Shown here one piece after another: positions 54,336 to 61,703 of a stretch of 64,000 bases of DNA. The position numbers and the translations under genes were made by a program. Position 1 is the first letter of the stretch, and every line of letters begins with the position of its first letter. This DNA comes from Candidatus Gastranaerophilales bacterium (GTDB lineage: Bacteria; Cyanobacteriota; Vampirovibrionia; Gastranaerophilales; Gastranaerophilaceae): contig CALVBI010000001.1 of assembly GCA_944325735.1 (NCBI GenBank), positions 675,784-739,783 of the forward strand. The letters run 5' to 3'. The notes below the pieces were generated by a model. The model was given only the letters and a program-made list of their open reading frames with translations, made no database searches and was not told the origin of the DNA.

Positions 54336-54980
54336 TTACTCAAATGGGGTGGTTGCTGCAAGGCATATGATATCATTTATACCATTTTTTTTCAATTCTT
54401 TTATCATTTCTTCAAAAGTTGAGCCTGTGGTGCAAATATCATCAATTATAAGTAATGTTTTTTCGTTGTATTTGCTTTTATCAACTTTAAATGCATTAGA
54501 TAGATTTTTTATACGTTCTTCTCTTTTTAATTTATATTGGGGTTTTGTATCTTTTATTCTTGTAATAAGCTCAGTGTTTAAAGTATTAGATGTAATTCTA
54601 CAAAATTCTTTTGCCACCAAATTCATATGATTGTATTTTCGTTTCTTTTCTCTTTTGTGGAATATTGGAACAGGGATAATTTCTAAATCTGTTCTATTCG
54701 AAATTTGATTAAAATACTCAGCCATAAATTTTGCCAGATAGTAAGCTAAATCTTTTTGATTATGGTATTTTAGACCTCTTATTAATTTTTGCAGATTTTT
54801 AGAATATATTCCTGCACAGTAAATGTTTTTCCCATCAATTGTTCTATTTATTTCAATTGGTAAATAATCCATTTTGGAGTAACATTTTGAACACATTTTT
54901 ACTGCTTCTTTTGAACTTTTGCAAAAGTAGCATTTCTTTTTATATATCCAATCGAGTAAACTTTCTAATTTTTTTAGCAT
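54336..54980 (-). CDS. comF: ComF-family phosphoribosyltransferase-like protein
   Basis: 214 aa. N-terminal Cys pairs (CYFC and CSKC, zinc finger) and a C-terminal PRTase domain with PVPIFHKREKKRKYNHM and the PRPP loop LLIIDDICTTGSTFEE. ComF proteins act in DNA uptake with type IV pilus-like competence machines. Fits the pilus genes here, but ComEA/ComEC are not in the window. Starts two bases after the histidine kinase stop. Confidence 0.88.
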   Translation of the reverse strand: MLKKLESLLDWIYKKKCYFCKSSKEAVKMCSKCYSKMDYLPIEINRTIDGKNIYCAGIYSKNLQKLIRGLKYHNQKDLAYYLAKFMAEYFNQISNRTDLEIIPVPIFHKREKKRKYNHMNLVAKEFCRITSNTLNTELITRIKDTKPQYKLKREERIKNLSNAFKVDKSKYNEKTLLIIDDICTTGSTFEEMIKELKKNGINDIICLAATTPFE

Positions 54981-54982
54981 AT

Positions 54983-56254
54983 TTATAGTGGTAATTTAAT
55001 GCAAAATTCAGTGCGAACATTTTCTTCACTTTGGACTGTTATTTCTCCACCATGAGATTTAATAATTTGTTGTGATAGATAAAGACCTAGGCCTGTTCCA
55101 ATTTTTCTGAATTTTTTAGCTGCAGAATAGTATTTGTTAAAAATTAACTGCAATTCTTTTTCTGGAATTCCTTGACCATAATCTATTATTGAAATGGTTA
55201 TGTAACCTGGAATTTCTCCTGTAGTAATATCTATTCTATCTTTTGTATTGCTATGAGATATTGCATTTGAAATTAAGTTTTTTATAACTCTTTCTAGTTG
55301 CATGTAATCAGCAGTTACTTTGATATCTCTGGATGGTGTAAAATATATTGTAATCCCTGAATTATTTGCAATTGGTTGTGTGCTTTCGACAATTTCTGAT
55401 ATAAATTTATTAAGCATAATATTTTCTTTTAATAATTTTATACCTGTTTCTTTAATTTTGTATGTTTCAAGAATAATTTGTACAAGATCAACAAGTTCTT
55501 CATTTGATTTTTTCATATTTAAAAGAGCAACTTGTTGTTTTTCAGTTATTTCTCCAAAAGTCCCATTAAGTAGGAAATTAATAATATTTGATTCTGCAAC
55601 GATTGGAACTTTTAAGTCATGGGTTAAAGTGGCAACGAAATCTTCTTTCAAAGTTTCAATTTCTCTTTCTTTAGTTACGTCTTTTATAAGAACTACATAT
55701 CTTTTTTTATCGTCATCTAAAGATAGTTTGATTGAATGCATTACAAAATTATTTGTAGGGGAATGTTTTACGAAAACGTCTTTATTTTTTAACCTTTCGA
55801 TTGGGGTATTATCGCTTATTTGAATATAATCAAATATGTTTGTTCCTATAATTTCTTGTCCTTTAGCTCCAAACCATTCACTGATTTGTGGTGTAGCACG
55901 TAAAATAGTATGTTTTTCATTTATAATTAAAATCCCGTCCGAAAGAGAGTTAATAACAGATTCTAACAATTTATTTTGACGCATTAATTCTGTTTGGTAT
56001 TCAACAATCATTTTTTCTCTGTCATTAAGAGTTTCTACCATTCTGTTAATACTATCTGTAACATTTTGGTATGTCGGGTGGTTTATTTCTTCTATTTTAG
56101 TTGATAAATTCCCATATCTTACAGAGTTTACTGTGTTTGTGACCATTCCTAAATAATCATTGATTTTAGACCATCTTTTGTTTGTTTGTCTTGCAATAAG
56201 AAATAATATAATGAATACCAGAATGATGCTAAAATTTAATAAATACCAAAGCAT
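54983..56254 (-). CDS. Sensor histidine kinase with PAS domain
   Basis: 423 aa. One N-terminal membrane helix (about 4-21), a linker of HAMP-like length, coiled coil, PAS domain (about 100-200, SLSDGILIINEKH), HisKA (FVATLTHDLKVP, phospho-His in the H box, about residue 215) and HATPase_c (NLISNAISHSN, IDYGQGIPEKE, GTGLGLYLS). Complete catalytic kinase. No response regulator adjacent, so its partner is elsewhere. The ATG has GAGAGGG upstream; divergent from the KdsC-like gene. Confidence 0.92.
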   Translation of the reverse strand: MLWYLLNFSIILVFIILFLIARQTNKRWSKINDYLGMVTNTVNSVRYGNLSTKIEEINHPTYQNVTDSINRMVETLNDREKMIVEYQTELMRQNKLLESVINSLSDGILIINEKHTILRATPQISEWFGAKGQEIIGTNIFDYIQISDNTPIERLKNKDVFVKHSPTNNFVMHSIKLSLDDDKKRYVVLIKDVTKEREIETLKEDFVATLTHDLKVPIVAESNIINFLLNGTFGEITEKQQVALLNMKKSNEELVDLVQIILETYKIKETGIKLLKENIMLNKFISEIVESTQPIANNSGITIYFTPSRDIKVTADYMQLERVIKNLISNAISHSNTKDRIDITTGEIPGYITISIIDYGQGIPEKELQLIFNKYYSAAKKFRKIGTGLGLYLSQQIIKSHGGEITVQSEENVRTEFCIKLPL

Positions 56255-56308
56255 TTGTTTTTCCCTCTCTTTATGTTAAAATTATAGCAGATAAGGGGTA
56301 TTTTGTAT

Positions 56309-56791
56309 ATGGGCAAATTAAAATTACCTAAAACAATAAAAATGGTTATAACCGATTTTGATGGAGTTGTGACTGATAATTGTGTGTATATTGCAAATGA
56401 TTTCACAATGTCTAGAAAACTAAATTTTAAAGATATAATGGCGTTTTCTATATTGAGAAAAAACAATTATAAAATCGGGATTATTTCCGGAGAACAAAAC
56501 GCTGCAATAGAAACGCTTGCTAAAAAATTCCAAATAGAAGAAGTGCATCAAAGTATAAGAATAAAAATAGATGTATTAAAAGATATAGTTGAGAGATATA
56601 ATTTGTCTAAGGAAGAGTTTTTATATATTGGCGATGACATCAATGATATTGAATGTTTAAGTTTTGCTAAATATAAAATTACGGTTCCTCATTCTGTTCA
56701 AAAAGTAAAAGATGTAGAAGGTATTCAAATAACAGAAAACCAAGCTGGAAGTGGAGCATTTAGAGAGGTAGTAGATTGTCTGATTGGTTAA
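56309..56791 (+). CDS. kdsC: KdsC-like HAD phosphatase
   Basis: 160 aa HAD-superfamily phosphatase of the KdsC/YrbI type, which removes phosphate from KDO 8-phosphate in LPS synthesis. Seen: DFDGVVTDN (nucleophile Asp), ISGEQNAAIETLAKK, KIDVLKDIVE, GDDINDIECL, and the KDO-type end GSGAFREVVDCL. Small cap-less form. Implies a Gram-negative type surface. Start ATG 56309 with AAGGGG. Overlaps the next gene by 16 bases. Confidence 0.85.
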   Translation: MGKLKLPKTIKMVITDFDGVVTDNCVYIANDFTMSRKLNFKDIMAFSILRKNNYKIGIISGEQNAAIETLAKKFQIEEVHQSIRIKIDVLKDIVERYNLSKEEFLYIGDDINDIECLSFAKYKITVPHSVQKVKDVEGIQITENQAGSGAFREVVDCLIG

Positions 56792-58275
56792 AAAATATAA
56801 TAGATAAAGTTAAAAGTTTAAATAGTTCTGTTGATAAATTTAAGCAAGAGACAGTAATCCAGTCTTTGCCTTCTTATACTTATGTGAATAGAGCAAAACT
56901 GTTGATAGAGCAAAATAAATATGATGAGGCTTTAGAAATTTTACTAAAGGCATTAGAATTGCCTCAAAAAGATGCTCTTGTATATAAATATCTTGGGACT
57001 GTATATGAAAGATTAGGCGAGTTTGAAAAATCAGTTGAAAATTACCAAATGTCAGCAGATTTGAATCCTCAGGACAGACATATTTGGCAAAGATTAGGCT
57101 TTTCTTTGATTTCTGTTGGAAAATTTGAAAATGCTGTAAAATCTTTTGAGAATGCGAATAAAATTCAGCCAAATAACTCAGATACATATACCGGTTGGGG
57201 TATGGCATTAATGAAACAGAAAAAATACGCCCAAGCTCATGATAAATTTATTGAAGCTGCAAAACATAATAAATACAATTTTTCAGCAGTATTTTTGTGC
57301 GCAGTTATGGAAATTAAGCTAGAGATGTATGACAAAGCTGAAATGAAGTTGACTTTTTTAGCTAATGTATGTCCTAATGCTAATAATACATATGAATTTG
57401 CAAGATTAAAATATTTAAAGAATGATTATGATAGTGCAATTCATTATGCGCAAAAATCATTGGATTATAATTCAAAAATGCTTCCATCTTATATTTTATT
57501 AGGACAGTTGTATGCTATTAAATTTGATAAGGAGGCATCTTTACAATGTTTCGCTCAAGCGCAAGAAAAAGAGCTTACTAATGCTGCTTTGTACCTTGAA
57601 TGGGGAAAAGTGTTAGAAAAATTTGAAGATTTTGAAGGTGCAAAATTTAAACTTTTAAAAGCTTTAGAATATGAACCTGAAAACTTGGAAATTTTAGCAT
57701 ATTTGGGGTTATGCTGTGCTTCAAGACAAGAGATAGATGAAGCTCAACCGATTTTAGAAAAAGTTTTGGAAAAAGATTCTGAAAATAAAATTGTAAAACA
57801 AGCATTGGGGATAATTTCATATGAAAAAGATGATATAGAAAAATCTATAGATCTTTTGAGGGCTGATGATGAAGATTCTGTAAATTCATACTATCTTGCA
57901 AAGTGTTATGAAAAACTTAAAAATGATACAAAAGTAAAAGATTATTACGAAAACGCAATATTGCAGAACCCTAAGTATATTGCAGCTTTTACTGATTATG
58001 CAAAATATCTGATATCCCAAAATGATTACGCAGAAGCACAAAGGAAACTTCGTAAGGCTATAAAGGCAGATGAGAATAATTTAACGTTGTTAAATTTAAT
58101 GTTTTATGTGAGTTACATACTTGTCAAAGAAAACCTTTGTGAATATAATGTAAAAGAAACACTTTCCTTTGCGGAAAAAATTGAAAATATAAATAAAGAC
58201 TTATTTGAATACCCTGAGCAAAAGGCTGAATTAGCAGCTATTTTGCAAAATAGTTCAGAAAGAGATTTAAATTGA
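56776..58275 (+). CDS. TPR protein, 499 aa
   Basis: Nearly all TPR repeats: about ten units from residue 35 to 450, for example ALVYKYLGTVYERLGEFEKS and AQPILEKVLEKDSENKIVKQ. No signal peptide or membrane helix. TTG start with a GAGAGG site; it overlaps the KdsC-like gene upstream and lysC downstream (TTGA overlap), so all three are coupled. Likely a protein-protein scaffold; partner unknown. Confidence 0.75.
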   Translation: MSDWLKNIIDKVKSLNSSVDKFKQETVIQSLPSYTYVNRAKLLIEQNKYDEALEILLKALELPQKDALVYKYLGTVYERLGEFEKSVENYQMSADLNPQDRHIWQRLGFSLISVGKFENAVKSFENANKIQPNNSDTYTGWGMALMKQKKYAQAHDKFIEAAKHNKYNFSAVFLCAVMEIKLEMYDKAEMKLTFLANVCPNANNTYEFARLKYLKNDYDSAIHYAQKSLDYNSKMLPSYILLGQLYAIKFDKEASLQCFAQAQEKELTNAALYLEWGKVLEKFEDFEGAKFKLLKALEYEPENLEILAYLGLCCASRQEIDEAQPILEKVLEKDSENKIVKQALGIISYEKDDIEKSIDLLRADDEDSVNSYYLAKCYEKLKNDTKVKDYYENAILQNPKYIAAFTDYAKYLISQNDYAEAQRKLRKAIKADENNLTLLNLMFYVSYILVKENLCEYNVKETLSFAEKIENINKDLFEYPEQKAELAAILQNSSERDLN

Positions 58276-59540
58276 GAAAAATTATTGTACAAAAATTCGG
58301 CGGAACCTCAGTAGCTGATACAGAAAAAATAAAAAATGTTGCAAAAACTGTAATTAGGGAAAAAGAAAACGGAAATGATGTTGTAGTTGTAGTTTCTGCA
58401 ATGGGTCATACAACAGATTATCTTGTTAAAATGGCTAAAGATTTAAGTCCTAATCCATCAGGGCGTGAAATGGATATGCTTTTATCTACAGGTGAAGGTG
58501 TATCAATTGCTCTTTTGGCAATGGCAATTCAAGCTCAAGGTTATGATGCAATAAGTTTTAATGCTATGCAGATTGGTATTATGACTGAAAATATTCATTC
58601 AAAAGCTCGAATTATAGATATAAAAACAGATAAATTAAAAGAAAATTTGAAACAGGGTAAAATTATTGTAGTTGCTGGTTTTCAAGGTGTTACAGAAGAT
58701 GGCGAAATTACAACTTTAGGCAGAGGTGGCTCTGATACATCTGCAGTAGCTTTAGCAGCAGCATTAAATGCTGAAAGGTGCGATATATATACCGATGTTG
58801 AAGGTGTTTATACAACTGATCCTCGTGTAGTTCCAAATGCTTCAAGATTGGATGAAATTTCATATGAAGAAATGCTTGAATTAGCACATGCTGGAGCTAA
58901 TGTATTACATCCAAGAAGTGTTGAAACAGCAAAACAATTTAATGTTCCAATGCGAGTAAGAAGCAGTTTTAAATTAGATAATTTAGGTACCTTAATATTA
59001 GGAGTTGATAAAATGGAAATTTATAAACCGGTAGCTGGTGTTGCAGCTGATTTATCTCAGGCAAGGATTGTAGTTTGTGATGTTCCTGATAAACCTGGTG
59101 TTGCAGCTAAACTGTTTAGCAAATTAGCAAAAGAAAATATTTCTGTTGATATGATTATTCAATCATATGCAAGAAAAGTATCAAATACTAATGATATTGC
59201 ATTTACAGTTGATGCTTCTGATTTGCCTAAAACTGTAGAAGCTTTGGAAGCTCTAAAAGCTGAAATAGGAGCAACTGGTGACATTCAAGTAGATGAAAAT
59301 ATTGCAAAAGTATCAATTGTTGGTGCTGGTATGATTGACAGACCTGGTGTTGCTTCTACTATGTTTGAAACATTAGCAGAACAAGGAATAAATATTAGAA
59401 TGATATCTACAAGTGAAATTAAAATTAGTTGTCTTGTAGATAAAGATCAAGCACAAAAAGCAGTTAAAGCATTACATGAAGTGTTTGAATTGGAAAGCAC
59501 TGAAATTGCTGAAGTGAAAGGTGATTTGCCAAATATCTAA
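58272..59540 (+). CDS. lysC: Aspartate kinase (lysine-type, two ACT domains)
   Basis: 422 aa; first step of the aspartate family (lysine, threonine, methionine). Seen: IVQKFGGTSVA, LGRGGSDTSAVALA, IYTDVEGVYTTDPR and HPRSVETAKQF in the kinase domain (about 1-245), then two ACT domains (about 265-335 and 345-415). TTG start overlapping the upstream stop. Followed by a terminator, so this operon ends here. Confidence 0.94.
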   Translation: MRKIIVQKFGGTSVADTEKIKNVAKTVIREKENGNDVVVVVSAMGHTTDYLVKMAKDLSPNPSGREMDMLLSTGEGVSIALLAMAIQAQGYDAISFNAMQIGIMTENIHSKARIIDIKTDKLKENLKQGKIIVVAGFQGVTEDGEITTLGRGGSDTSAVALAAALNAERCDIYTDVEGVYTTDPRVVPNASRLDEISYEEMLELAHAGANVLHPRSVETAKQFNVPMRVRSSFKLDNLGTLILGVDKMEIYKPVAGVAADLSQARIVVCDVPDKPGVAAKLFSKLAKENISVDMIIQSYARKVSNTNDIAFTVDASDLPKTVEALEALKAEIGATGDIQVDENIAKVSIVGAGMIDRPGVASTMFETLAEQGINIRMISTSEIKISCLVDKDQAQKAVKALHEVFELESTEIAEVKGDLPNI

Positions 59541-59565
59541 TCTTTAGCAAATTGATATTATTATT

Positions 59566-59598
59566 AAAAAGGATTGTATTTAATACAGTCCTTTTTTA
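59566..59598 (+). terminator. Terminator of lysC
   Basis: AAAAAGGATTGTATT pairs with AATACAGTCCTTTTT (one G-T pair) and ends in T6. Confidence 0.8.
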
Positions 59599-59599
59599 C

Positions 59600-59895
59600 T
59601 TTAAATAAATAAAAAAAAGGAGCTCGAATCTCTGTATGTACAGAGTGTAAGCCCCGTTGGAATTAAGAATAGCTGGAAGTATGAAAAAGATTTAATGATT
59701 ATATTTAACAGAATAAGTGTCATTTTTACAATTACCTATTAGTCTAATATGAAAAATCCAGTTGTACTATATCTAATTTTTGTATATTACCCATGCTTCT
59801 ATATTTAATCTGATAGCCATAAATAATTCTTATTTGATTAAGTGTAAACGTTGCACTTAATACTAAAACCTTTGTAAATCAAGGGTTTTTATTTT
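59600..59895 (+). ncRNA. Candidate non-coding RNA between lysC and the 95-aa gene
   Basis: About 270 bp with no plausible coding frame, ending in its own terminator hairpin at 59865-59895, although lysC already has one at 59566. The 5' part (about 59620-59690) is less AT-rich and contains a local hairpin CTCTGTATGTACAGAG and GTAAGCCCCGTTGG; a further stem TTAAGTG / CACTTAA lies at about 59838-59860. A weak promoter TTGATA-17-TGTATT (59552-59580) overlaps the lysC terminator. Class of RNA unknown; I could not match it to 6S, SRP, tmRNA or RNase P signatures. Confidence 0.35.
59865..59895 (+). terminator. Orphan terminator without an upstream gene
   Basis: AAAACCTTTG / CAAGGGTTTT stem (one G-T pair), five-base loop, T-rich tail TTTTTATTTT. 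No coding gene lies between it and the lysC terminator. Confidence 0.75.
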
Positions 59896-59919
59896 CTTAA
59901 TAAAACTTTATAGTAGGGG

Positions 59920-59948
59920 TTGACAAAATATTTTTTATAGTTTATAGT
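59920..59948 (+). promoter_or_regulatory. Strong promoter of the 95-aa orphan
   Basis: Consensus TTGACA (59920-59925), 17-bp spacer, TATAGT (59943-59948). The leader (about 60 bases) contains AAGTGTT / AACACTT hairpin sequence and a GAGGAGG ribosome site, so the gene should be well expressed. Confidence 0.65.
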
Positions 59949-60013
59949 AAAAGTGTTAAATGAAGTGTTCAAAAAACACTTAATAAGAAAAACCTCACGA
60001 GAGGAGGAAGAAA

Positions 60014-60301
60014 ATGATAACAGTAAATCCAGTAAAATTTAATACAGTAAAACCTATCTCTTTTGGAGAAGGAAATTTAAATAACCTAACCCCAAGCGTA
60101 GCGATTTTATCACTACAAAACCCAAATGCGAAAATTAATTTCGAAAATGATTTGAATCGTACACAAAAAGCTGATATGGTTCAAAATCCGAATATGTTAA
60201 ACGCTTTAGGCGCAAAACTTCGCAAGACTTATAATATACTATTTTCACCTGATTATGATAGAGCAAGCAAAAGTCCAAAACACATTTCATTTTTAGGTTA
60301 A
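60014..60301 (+). CDS. Small 95-aa orphan bounded by ISF-G words
   Basis: Hydrophilic, no signal peptide or membrane helix. PISFGEG at about residues 19-25 and HISFLG at the very C terminus; Asn-rich middle. A near-consensus promoter and GAGGAGG site argue for strong expression. The F-x-G words are like those in the 834-aa and 364-aa orphans. Function unknown. Confidence 0.6.
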   Translation: MITVNPVKFNTVKPISFGEGNLNNLTPSVAILSLQNPNAKINFENDLNRTQKADMVQNPNMLNALGAKLRKTYNILFSPDYDRASKSPKHISFLG

Positions 60302-60395
60302 TGAAATAAGACGATTGCCTGTTCTACACTTTACCCCACCCCAAAACTTACTACATAAATATAAACATGTTGCTAAGTATTTATTTTATAACTTG

Positions 60396-60431
60396 ATATA
60401 TCCTTTCTGTATAATAGCAGAAAGGATATAT
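60396..60431. promoter_or_regulatory. Perfect dyad bracketing the -10 of the rhodanese gene
   Basis: ATATATCCTTTCTG (60396-60409) and CAGAAAGGATATAT (60418-60431), a perfect 14-bp inverted repeat, flank TATAAT (60410-60415). The right arm also holds the AGAAAGGA ribosome site five bases before the ATG region. Could be a repressor operator, or an RNA hairpin hiding the ribosome site if transcription starts further upstream. Confidence 0.6.
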
Positions 60432-60436
60432 TATTT

Positions 60437-60820
60437 ATGAACGAAAAAATTAAAGAAATTCGCTTTGATACTAAAAGGGCTCAATGCTTTTTCCAAGAAC
60501 TTTTAGCTTATACGTTAGGTCCTATTGAATTAAAAGATTTAATAGACGAGGGGAAGGTTAATTTAGTTGATGTAAGACGCCTTGAAGATTATGAGGTTTC
60601 CCATATTCCAGGGGCTATTTCAATACCTAAAGAAGAATTGGCAGATAATATAAGTAAGTTATCAAAAGATGAAATAACAATTATTTATTGTTATAATGAA
60701 CAATGTCATTTGGGGATTGAGGCTTGTTTGATTTTAGCAGAATATGGTTATCCTGCAATGATTTTAGAGGGTGGATTTAAAACTTGGACAGAAGAGTTTC
60801 GGTTTGCAACTACTAATTAG
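60437..60820 (+). CDS. Rhodanese-domain protein
   Basis: 127 aa single rhodanese domain. Seen: VDVRRLEDYEVSHIPGAISIP, the active-site loop CYNEQCH with catalytic Cys, and GYPAMILEGGFKTWTEE. Transfers or carries sulfur (persulfide). N-terminal 30 residues are an extra helical segment. Own promoter region with a large dyad; terminator overlaps its stop codon. Confidence 0.88.
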   Translation: MNEKIKEIRFDTKRAQCFFQELLAYTLGPIELKDLIDEGKVNLVDVRRLEDYEVSHIPGAISIPKEELADNISKLSKDEITIIYCYNEQCHLGIEACLILAEYGYPAMILEGGFKTWTEEFRFATTN

Positions 60821-60848
60821 GATAGTAAAGCTATCCTAATTTTTATAT
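60816..60848 (+). terminator. Terminator of the rhodanese gene
   Basis: ATTAGGATAG / CTATCCTAAT perfect 10-bp stem, TAAAG loop, T5 tail. The first arm includes the stop codon. Confidence 0.85.
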
Positions 60849-61544
60849 ATTTGCGCCACCGTCATTTTTAATTTTATCTATAACGTTTTTACTACCTTCT
60901 TTGGATTTCGCAAGTTCAAGCGCAAATGAGGTTGCTTCTTGGTCTCTTGCTATTGCTTCTTTTAGTCCTGTCATTTCATCTAAATTCAAGTTTGAAAAAA
61001 CTGCACCATTAGAATTTAATGATATTTTAAATATTTTTTGCGACATAAAGTCAAATCCTGGTAGTCCCATATTTAATGCGTACCATTTGTAAAATTGGTG
61101 AGCCATGTAATATGCGTCAATTTGTCCGTTTCGCATGATAAACATAGGTTTGGATTTGAATGAAAAACCTGAATTTGTAATAATATTTATATATAAAGCT
61201 TCAATTCCTTCAAGTTCTGTAATTAAGCCTTCTTCTTCTTTGATGACAGATAATATTTTGTCAGCATTATCAATTTTTATTACTTTTGTTCCTTTGCTTT
61301 CAATAAAGGCTAAAAGCTTTGTTGGATCATTATTACAAGACTTAATTATATCTGTGACATTTTTCTTTACTAATTCTTTGCTTTTTTCAGTTTCTGCATT
61401 AAAAGTAACTGTAACATCTTTTGATACAATGGTTTTAGATGTTTTATTGGAACTGGAATTTTTAAGATGTTTGCTTAATTTTTTAGATAAAGCTTTTTCT
61501 TGCTTTTCTAAAAAGAAATATATAATTTGTTGAAAAATATTCAT
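60843..61544 (-). CDS. Unrecognised 233-aa protein
   Basis: Lys/Ser-rich N-terminal 60 residues with a short hydrophobic start (IFQQIIYFFL), then a mixed domain (about 65-190) and a charged helical end. No motif known to me; no clear signal peptide. Convergent with the rhodanese gene and divergent from adhE. Confidence 0.55.
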   Translation of the reverse strand: MNIFQQIIYFFLEKQEKALSKKLSKHLKNSSSNKTSKTIVSKDVTVTFNAETEKSKELVKKNVTDIIKSCNNDPTKLLAFIESKGTKVIKIDNADKILSVIKEEEGLITELEGIEALYINIITNSGFSFKSKPMFIMRNGQIDAYYMAHQFYKWYALNMGLPGFDFMSQKIFKISLNSNGAVFSNLNLDEMTGLKEAIARDQEATSFALELAKSKEGSKNVIDKIKNDGGANI

Positions 61545-61630
61545 ATTAAAAGTATATCGTACTTTATAATTAAGTCTTTCATCTAAATAAATGAAATATT
61601 AAATTTGTATAAAGATTGTAAAAAATACAC

Positions 61631-61681
61631 TTGCTTTTGTAATAATTTTATTTTATAATATAATTGTGAAATAAATCACGA
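61631..61681 (+). promoter_or_regulatory. adhE promoter with Rex/CRP-like operator
   Basis: TTGCTT (61631-61636), 17-bp spacer, TATAAT (61654-61659), followed at 61664-61681 by the dyad TTGTGAAATAAATCACGA. The dyad covers the expected transcription start. It fits the Rex form TTGTGAA-N4-TTCACAA with two mismatches in the right half, and also the CRP/FNR form TGTGA-N6-TCACA with one. Repression of adhE by Rex, relieved by NADH, is established in Firmicutes. Confidence 0.6.
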
Positions 61682-61703
61682 ATAAAATAGGAGATATAAA
61701 TTT

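Noticed and set aside
54326..54376. Longer N terminus for the 106-aa protein, overlapping comF
   Set aside because: The added residues are only an out-of-frame reading of the conserved comF 3' end.
59620..59690. tRNA or tmRNA fragment suggested by a CTCGAATCTC-like string
   Set aside because: The arms needed for a T-stem do not pair and there is no acceptor stem or CCA-like end on either strand.
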